Origin: Acidobacteriaceae bacterium
GTDB taxonomy: Bacteria; Acidobacteriota; Terriglobia; Terriglobales; Acidobacteriaceae
Direction: 5' to 3'
Assembly: GCA_003138515.1 (NCBI GenBank)
Contig: PLGG01000012.1
Location: forward strand, 160,061-224,060
DNA: 64,000 nt
Numbering within the stretch: the first letter of the stretch is position 1; every line of letters starts with the position of its first letter. A model generated the notes under the pieces. The model saw nothing but the letters and a program-made list of their open reading frames with translations. It made no database searches and had not been told where the DNA came from. Shown here piece by piece: positions 58,454-64,000 of the stretch. The position numbers and the translations under genes are program-made.

Positions 58454-59710
58454 ATGGAATCGTTGATCGTTCGCTATCGGAACCTTGTGGTGCTGCTGGC
58501 ACTATTGGCAGCGCAGCTCGTCGGCCTTGCTGTGCAGGTGCGCCGGACAGCAGGCGGCACCAGCATGTTCAACGACACCGACCCGAGCGGCGTACGGCTG
58601 ATCCGGCTTTGGGCCAATGCGTTGATTTCGCCCCCGGAGCGGCTTGTTCACGCGAGCAAAATCGGAATGGCGGCAACCTGGTCGAACTACATCGATCTGG
58701 TCCATGTCCGCCAGCAAAACAAGGATCTGAAAAACACTGTCGACCGGTTGCGGCTCGAGGAGGCCGCATTGCTGGAGGATGCGCGACAAGGCCAACGTCT
58801 GCAGGCGATCCTCGGCTTCCAGCAAAGGTACATCTATTCCACGCTGGCCGCGCAGGTCTATGGCTCCAGCGGCAGCGACCGCTCGCATGATTTCTTTATT
58901 GACAAGGGATGGCGCGACGGCCTGAAGCCGGATATGGCCGTGATCACGGCGGAAGGCATCGTGGGCAAGGTGCGCGATGTTTTTCCGCACACTGCGCAGG
59001 TGCTGGCCGTAAACGACACCACCAGCGGCGCGGGCGCGATTCTGGAGGCGACGCGCATCCGCGGCGTTCTTCGCGGCGATGCATCGGGACAGCTTGAAGT
59101 AGTGGGCGTGACTGCCGATCAGCGCATTCAGCCGGGTGAGCATGTGCTCACTGCTGGGGGCGACCTGATCTTTCCGCGCGGGCTGCCCGTGGGTGTGGTG
59201 AAGAGGGTGATCCGCGATCCCGATCGCGACGGCCTGGTCGACATTATCCTTACACCCGCCGCGCCGCTGGATCGCCTCGACGAGGTGCTGGTGATTACAT
59301 CGACGAAGCCGCGGTTCCCGCCCCAGGATCAGAAAGATCTTACAGCGAGCGCGAGTGAAGAAAGCGCGGTGCCCGCCGCGATCAAGGATCAGGTGAAGGC
59401 GTCGGAGATCATGGCGGAGAAGCTGCCGGGATTGATCGACCCCAACCTGCCTCCCGATCAACAGCCGCTGAACGACAACAGCAATCCGAACCCCGCCGCG
59501 CGACCGCCGCAGCCGCTGCATCCAGATGAGTTCTCACCAAGCGCAAATGACGATTCCAATGCGGGGCTGGGAGCTGACTCCACGCAGAAAACAAAGAATT
59601 CTCCGGCCGCTCCGGCCAGCCAAGGTGGCGGGACAAGTGGCGGAACAGGTGGCGGGACGGGACCGGCGCCGAAGTCCAATCCGCAAACGACGCCGCGGAG
59701 GAATCCGTAG
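58454..59710 (+). CDS. mreC: Rod-shape-determining protein MreC
   Basis: The 418-residue protein has an N-terminal membrane segment (LVVLLALLAAQLVGLAVQVR), a coiled-coil part (LRLEEAALLEDARQGQRLQA) and the MreC beta domains. Those include VSRDG-equivalent stretches such as GWRDGLKPDMAVITAEGIVG, VLAVNDTTSGAGAILEATRI and DLIFPRGLPVGVVKRVIRDP. The C-terminal 120 residues are a disordered tail rich in Pro, Asn and Gly. MreC bridges MreB to the periplasmic elongation enzymes. The gene is second in the operon and lies two bases before mreD. Confidence 0.95.
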   Translation: MESLIVRYRNLVVLLALLAAQLVGLAVQVRRTAGGTSMFNDTDPSGVRLIRLWANALISPPERLVHASKIGMAATWSNYIDLVHVRQQNKDLKNTVDRLRLEEAALLEDARQGQRLQAILGFQQRYIYSTLAAQVYGSSGSDRSHDFFIDKGWRDGLKPDMAVITAEGIVGKVRDVFPHTAQVLAVNDTTSGAGAILEATRIRGVLRGDASGQLEVVGVTADQRIQPGEHVLTAGGDLIFPRGLPVGVVKRVIRDPDRDGLVDIILTPAAPLDRLDEVLVITSTKPRFPPQDQKDLTASASEESAVPAAIKDQVKASEIMAEKLPGLIDPNLPPDQQPLNDNSNPNPAARPPQPLHPDEFSPSANDDSNAGLGADSTQKTKNSPAAPASQGGGTSGGTGGGTGPAPKSNPQTTPRRNP

Positions 59711-59712
59711 CC

Positions 59713-60234
59713 ATGTCCCTGCTCGGCGCCGATTCCCGGCGCGAAATAGAGATCCACCGCTACCCACTGCTGGTGTACACGCTGGTTCTGCTGGGTTCGC
59801 TGGTGTTGCAGGCATGGCTGCCGCGCGTGGTCGGCCGCTACGTCTGGTTCGATCTGCCGCTCGTGGTGATCGTCTACTTTGCTTTGGGCCGGCGCAATCC
59901 CATGCAAGGCACGTTAATGGGCGCGGCGATGGGCCTGTTTGAAGACGCGCTTTCGCACAATGCCATCGGCATCAATGGCATCGCCAAGACCACTGTCGGC
60001 TTCCTGGCGGGCTCGGTGGGAATTCGCATCGACGTGGACAATCACACGATCCGCGTGCTGCTCAACTTCGCGCTGTCTCTGGTCTCCAGCGCGATCTACC
60101 TTTTCGTAACCCGTTTCCTGCTTGGTCTATCGGTGGAATGGAACGGCCTGACGGAGTTGCTGCGGGCCGTGGGAAATGGCGTGATTGCACTTGTGCTGTT
60201 TCCGTTGCTTGACCGTCTGCAGATCAGGGACTGA
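59713..60234 (+). CDS. mreD: Rod-shape-determining protein MreD
   Basis: The 173-residue protein is hydrophobic throughout with about five membrane segments: YTLVLLGSLVLQAWLPRVV, LPLVVIVYFALGRR, GTLMGAAMGLFEDALSHNAI, VLLNFALSLVSSAIYLFVTR and VGNGVIALVLFPLLDRL. This is the usual MreD pattern, with a Gly-rich ALMG and a GLFEDAL segment. It is a partner of MreC in the elongasome. It lies two bases after mreC and about 70 bases before mrdA. Confidence 0.92.
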   Translation: MSLLGADSRREIEIHRYPLLVYTLVLLGSLVLQAWLPRVVGRYVWFDLPLVVIVYFALGRRNPMQGTLMGAAMGLFEDALSHNAIGINGIAKTTVGFLAGSVGIRIDVDNHTIRVLLNFALSLVSSAIYLFVTRFLLGLSVEWNGLTELLRAVGNGVIALVLFPLLDRLQIRD

Positions 60235-60302
60235 AGAACTAATGCATACCGTAGCGCGATCAGGTGAAAAACCGAGTTCGCTGTATTGTGAAGAGTAGGA
60301 CC

Positions 60303-62405
60303 ATGGATTCAAGCTTCAGTCGCGGCGAAAAGCTTTCCGCAGTCAAACTGGCGTTTGTGCAGTACGGCATCCTATTGATGATGCTCGGCCTGGCTGCGGG
60401 CCTGTGGCGGCTGCAAGTGCTGAATGTGGAGAGCTACCGCGTGCTGGCCGAGCAGAACCGCATTCGCAAGGAGCCGATCCTCGCGCCGCGCGGCAAGCTC
60501 TTCGACCGCGAGAATCGGCTGGTAGTGGACAACTACCCGTCCGTCACCTGCTTCCTGGTGCGCGAACAAAGCCCCAATGTGGACGCGGATCTTCCATTGA
60601 TCGCGCACGGTCTGGATCTCGATCTCGAACAACTGCGGGCCACCCTGCGCCGCTTCCGTACCCAGCCCGGCTATCAGCCCATACCCGTCAAACAGGACGT
60701 GACTGCCGACGAACAGGCCTTTATCGCAGCCCATCGCAACGAGCTGCCGGAGCTCGAGACGATCGACGAGGAGCGCAGGCTCTATCCGCGCGACGGTTTC
60801 GCCGCTCATTTAATCGGCTACGTCGGCGAGTTGAGCGAAGACGATTTGAACAATCCGCGTTTTGCCTACTATGAGCCGGGCGACGTCGTGGGCAAGGCAG
60901 GCGTGGAGGAGACCTACGATGAACTGCTGCGCGGCCAGGACGGCTCGCGAGAGGTGGTCGTCGACAGCCGTGGACGCGAAGTCGGCTATTTCGGAATCCA
61001 GCACGCTGTCCCTGGGCAGGATTTGAAGCTCACCATTGACAACGATCTCCAGCGCGCAGCCGAACTCGCCCTGGGCAGCCGTAACGGCGCCATTGTTGCG
61101 ATGGACCCGCGAAATGGCGAGATTCTGGCAATGGTCTCGCGCCCCAGCTTCGACCCGAATGAATTTGCCGTCAAGATAGACCGCGCCGACTGGAACAAGC
61201 TGGTCACCGATCCCGAGCATCCGTTGTTGAACAAGGCTATCCAGGCGCAGCTTGCGCCGGGCTCGACCTTCAAAATCCTCATGTCGGTGGCTGGACTGCA
61301 AGAAGGCGTTGCGCAGAACATGCACATCGTCTGTACGGGCGGCTGGGGCCCGTACGGCTACTTCCACCACTGCGACCGCAAGCACGGACCGGTTGACATC
61401 AACACCGCGATTCCCTACTCGTGCGACACGTTCTACTACATGCTGGGCGATAAGCTGGGCATCGACCGGATCGTGAAGTACGCGACGGAGTTTGGGTATG
61501 GACAGAAGACCGGAATTGATTTACCGGGAGAGCAAGCTGGACTGATGCCCTCACCCGATTGGCTGATCAAGAACTTCCATCACCGCTGGTATCCCGATGA
61601 GACGCTCGACGTGGCCATCGGCCAGGGCGCGGTGGAGGCAACTCCGATGCAACTGGCGCGCATCATCGGCGGCATTGCATCGGGAGGCCACATGGTTCGG
61701 CCGCATGTGGTTTTTCCCAACGAGCTTTCCAGCGATTTTTATAAATCGCTCGAAGATAGCTTTCCCGGGACGGGCGAGGCCTACGTTCCGATCGATCCGG
61801 CGAATTGGGACATTATTACGAATGGCATGGCTGAAGTGACGGAGCCGGGCGAGTTTCACACGGCGGGCTCCGCGCACCTTGAGGGCATCGACATTGCAGG
61901 AAAGACAGGTACAGCGCAGCAGATGAGTCACGAAGCGCTGGCAAAAACCAACAAGGGCCGGGCCACGAATCCCAACGTGTGGTTTGTGGGCTTGGTGCCA
62001 AGGCGCAACCCTGAGCTTGTGGTGGCGGTGCTTTGGGAAAACGGCGAGTTCAGCTACTATCCCGCGCGCATCGGCGCCCAAGTGGTGGCGGCTTTTGTGA
62101 ATAAGAAGCGGCGCGAAGCGCACAATCTGCCGCCCGCGAAGGCCGCAGCGCCTGTTGAGATGGGCGCGTTGTGGTCGACCCCCGATTCTGGGCCGGGCTC
62201 CAAACCGGGCGCGAAGGGCGCCACGGTTGCGCGGATCCACAGCGGACATTTCTTTGTCGATGGCAACGGGATTGTGGCGGAAGCCCCTAAGGCCGCGCAG
62301 AAACACGAGACCGGGCGCACGACTCCGCAGGCGGCCGCATCCGCGAAGAATTCGCCGCAAGTGGCTGCGCTAGCCCCGCTGCGGCAAAAGGAACCGCAGC
62401 CCTGA
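60303..62405 (+). CDS. mrdA: Penicillin-binding protein 2 (elongation transpeptidase)
   Basis: From ATG 60303 (MDSSFSRGEKLSAVKLAFVQ) the 700-residue protein has a single N-terminal membrane anchor. The N-terminal pedestal follows (RKEPILAPRGKLFDRENRLV, then YVGELSEDDLNNPRFAYYEP). The transpeptidase carries the SxxK motif in LAPGSTFKILMSVAG, the SxD-type second motif in IPYSCDTFYYMLG and KTGT in DIAGKTGTAQQ. A C-terminal tail of about 60 residues rich in Ala, Pro and Lys is extra. PBP2 cross-links peptidoglycan together with RodA. It overlaps the rodA start by one base (TGATG). Confidence 0.95.
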   Translation: MDSSFSRGEKLSAVKLAFVQYGILLMMLGLAAGLWRLQVLNVESYRVLAEQNRIRKEPILAPRGKLFDRENRLVVDNYPSVTCFLVREQSPNVDADLPLIAHGLDLDLEQLRATLRRFRTQPGYQPIPVKQDVTADEQAFIAAHRNELPELETIDEERRLYPRDGFAAHLIGYVGELSEDDLNNPRFAYYEPGDVVGKAGVEETYDELLRGQDGSREVVVDSRGREVGYFGIQHAVPGQDLKLTIDNDLQRAAELALGSRNGAIVAMDPRNGEILAMVSRPSFDPNEFAVKIDRADWNKLVTDPEHPLLNKAIQAQLAPGSTFKILMSVAGLQEGVAQNMHIVCTGGWGPYGYFHHCDRKHGPVDINTAIPYSCDTFYYMLGDKLGIDRIVKYATEFGYGQKTGIDLPGEQAGLMPSPDWLIKNFHHRWYPDETLDVAIGQGAVEATPMQLARIIGGIASGGHMVRPHVVFPNELSSDFYKSLEDSFPGTGEAYVPIDPANWDIITNGMAEVTEPGEFHTAGSAHLEGIDIAGKTGTAQQMSHEALAKTNKGRATNPNVWFVGLVPRRNPELVVAVLWENGEFSYYPARIGAQVVAAFVNKKRREAHNLPPAKAAAPVEMGALWSTPDSGPGSKPGAKGATVARIHSGHFFVDGNGIVAEAPKAAQKHETGRTTPQAAASAKNSPQVAALAPLRQKEPQP

Positions 62406-63508
62406 TGCCCCTACGCCGTTTCTTGAGTTTTCGCGACTTCGACTGGACGTTGCTGGGCCTGGTGCTCCTGCTTTGCGCGATGTCGGTTCTGGAAGTTCAC
62501 TCGGCCACAGTACATACGAAGTTCGCCAGCTTCGGAACCAAACAAGTCCTGTTTATCGGAGCCGGCCTTGTGGGCATGTTTGTCCTGGCCAAGATCGACT
62601 ATCACCGCCTGATCGACTGGTCGCCCTGGTTCTACGGCATTTTTGTTGTCTCACTGGTCGCCGTGAAGGTCATCGGCCACAAAGCCCTCGGCGCGCGCCG
62701 CTGGATCGCCGTCGGGCCCATCCAATTCCAACCTTCCGAGTGGGTCAAGCTGGTGCTGATCCTCGCCGTGGCACGCTACATCGCCAATATTGGCGGCCGC
62801 AACCTGACTTGGACGGAAATCTTCAAAGCCTTTGGCATGGTTGGAGTTCCGATGATCCTGGTGCTCGTCCAGCCGGACCTGGGCACGACGCTCACGTATG
62901 CGCCGATTCTGGTTGCGGGCCTGTTCCTGGGCGGTATCAACTTGCGGCAGAGCTTGATCTTAATCACGGTGGGCGCGGTTCTGGTGGGCGGAGTCTGGTC
63001 GAGCGGCAAAATTCTCAAGCCCTATCAGAAGGCGCGGCTCACAAGCTTCATCAATCCGGGCAACGATCCCCGTGGGGCGGGCTACCAGGTGCTGCAATCG
63101 GAGATCGCTGTCGGATCGGGTGGCGTTTGGGGCAAAGGCCTGGAAAAGGGAACCCAAACCCAGGGCTACTTCCTGCCCATCCCGTATACGGACTTTATCT
63201 TTGCCGCGTTCAGCGAGGAACACGGCTTCGTGGGCGCGTTTTTCATCCTGCTGCTATACTTCCTTATATTGATGCGTTTGATTCAGAACGCTCAAACAGC
63301 CGCCGACCTGCCCGGTTCCCTCATTATTATGGGAATAGTGGCTGTGTTGACCTTTCAGATCGCGGTCAACGTTGGCATGGTCATCGGGCTGATGCCCGTC
63401 ACCGGGATCCCTTTACCTTTAATGAGTTACGGTGGATCTTCGGTGCTGTTTACGTTCCTGGCGCTGGGCGTGGCGATGAATGTCCGCATGCGCCGGTTCG
63501 TTAACTGA
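62405..63508 (+). CDS. rodA: Peptidoglycan polymerase RodA
   Basis: The 367-residue protein has about ten membrane segments: LGLVLLLCAMSVLEVHSA, QVLFIGAGLVGMFVLAKI, and later segments up to LMSYGGSSVLFTFLALGVAM. SEDS-family motifs include QPSEWVKLVLILAVARYI, VLVQPDLGTTLTYAPILVA, then PYTDFIFAAFSEEHGFVGAF and TGIPLPLMSYGGSSV. RodA is the glycosyltransferase that extends glycan strands, partnered with PBP2. The first codon overlaps the mrdA stop. It closes the recognised operon. Confidence 0.96.
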   Translation: MPLRRFLSFRDFDWTLLGLVLLLCAMSVLEVHSATVHTKFASFGTKQVLFIGAGLVGMFVLAKIDYHRLIDWSPWFYGIFVVSLVAVKVIGHKALGARRWIAVGPIQFQPSEWVKLVLILAVARYIANIGGRNLTWTEIFKAFGMVGVPMILVLVQPDLGTTLTYAPILVAGLFLGGINLRQSLILITVGAVLVGGVWSSGKILKPYQKARLTSFINPGNDPRGAGYQVLQSEIAVGSGGVWGKGLEKGTQTQGYFLPIPYTDFIFAAFSEEHGFVGAFFILLLYFLILMRLIQNAQTAADLPGSLIIMGIVAVLTFQIAVNVGMVIGLMPVTGIPLPLMSYGGSSVLFTFLALGVAMNVRMRRFVN

Positions 63509-63675
63509 CGCATCTCGATCTGTTTGGTTGAGGTGTGGTCCCAAAGGTTTGGCTCTTGGTTACACCGGAAACGTTCCGGAATTGCTTCCGGGGATTGTTT
63601 TTGGCCGCAAGAGAGGTAGTTTCAAGTATTTCGCCGGCATGGTCCCAATGGATCGCGCCCGGCAGGATTGGGTTT

Positions 63676-64000
63676 ATGAGTACGCAGAGACGGGAAGACC
63701 ACTTGCGGCTCGCTCTTTGCAAAGATCGCGCGGGGAATTCGGAGGACGGATTCCATGGTTCGCCGGCGCGAGAATCCTTTGCAATAGCCGCTGGTCCAAC
63801 GGCCCCGCCGGAAAGTCCGGCCCGGACGGCCACAAACTCTCTGTCATCGGATCACCGCAACCAGCAGCCCGTTCGGCTTGTTTTCATCGACATCCGCATT
63901 GGTTCGCCGCCTGTTGGGAAGACCTCGATACAGAGGCTATCCCTTGGGCATCCCCGGGGTTATCCGTCCATCCATTCCTTCGCCGATCGTGCGCGCCCCA
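63676..64000 (+). CDS. Unassigned open frame running off the window
   Basis: The ATG at 63676, after AGGATTGGG, opens a frame without a stop to the window end, 108 codons. It begins MSTQRREDHLRLALCKDRAG and later reads QQPVRLVFIDIRIGSPPVGK. I recognise no family. The first half is unstructured in look. It could be the start of a gene that follows the rod operon, or chance. The 167 bases between rodA and this ATG show no gene. Confidence 0.3.
   Translation, partial: MSTQRREDHLRLALCKDRAGNSEDGFHGSPARESFAIAAGPTAPPESPARTATNSLSSDHRNQQPVRLVFIDIRIGSPPVGKTSIQRLSLGHPRGYPSIHSFADRARP

Overview
The window reads as a GC-rich chromosome segment of an Acidobacteriota member, probably class Terriglobia. That placement is an inference from gene style: a very long Oar-like TonB-dependent receptor with an N-terminal carboxypeptidase-regulatory-like domain, a membrane-bound ToxR-type winged-helix regulator, an IS1595-type transposase, and short palindromic repeats inside and between genes. 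Housekeeping genes are interleaved with accessory patches.

Layout. 0-6 kb: a partial M24 peptidase, mnmG carrying two in-frame palindromic insertions, a small secreted protein and a large histidine-kinase-like protein that lacks the phosphoacceptor histidine. 6-12.3 kb: secreted proteins, an OprB-type porin, a membrane-anchored winged-helix regulator, a CDP-alcohol phosphatidyltransferase and a DUF998-like membrane protein. 12.3-16.2 kb: a 1284-residue exported protein resembling a 5'-nucleotidase with degenerate metal sites. 16.5-21.9 kb: a TIR-transmembrane protein convergent with a two-gene unit encoding a SLOG-type nucleotide-binding membrane protein and an RCK (TrkA-N)/RyR membrane protein. 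This cluster lies next to a tRNA-Val gene and is the strongest candidate for an undescribed nucleotide-signalling or defence system. 22.3-24 kb: pirin and YceI genes sharing a palindromic upstream site centred on GTTGCAAC. 24-30.5 kb: dnaG, rpoD, a response regulator and a Tat-exported GH1 glycosidase.

30.6-35.8 kb is an accessory patch: a zinc-ribbon/sigma-like pair, a lone proteasome-like Ntn hydrolase, a small lipoprotein, a DUF3800-like protein with a divergent 65-residue protein, a frameshifted IS1595 transposase and a helix-turn-helix protein. 35.8-44 kb: MurU-like and AmgK-like genes (the kinase fused to a RapZ C-terminal domain), dnaB, an SDR, a small membrane protein, a diacylglycerol-kinase-like gene and glpD. 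44-51.6 kb: the TonB receptor, alanine dehydrogenase with a divergent Lrp/AsnC regulator, an aldo/keto reductase and a small Cys/His protein.

52-56 kb holds two toxin-antitoxin modules (ParE-type and BrnT/BrnA). The BrnTA pair is flanked by two direct copies of the 3' end of the neighbouring aldehyde dehydrogenase gene. The copies differ at nine positions, all synonymous third-codon positions. The window ends with a methyltransferase and the rod-shape operon mreB-mreC-mreD-mrdA-rodA, followed by an unassigned open frame running off the end.

All assignments come from reading translated sequence and motifs by eye; no database search was run.
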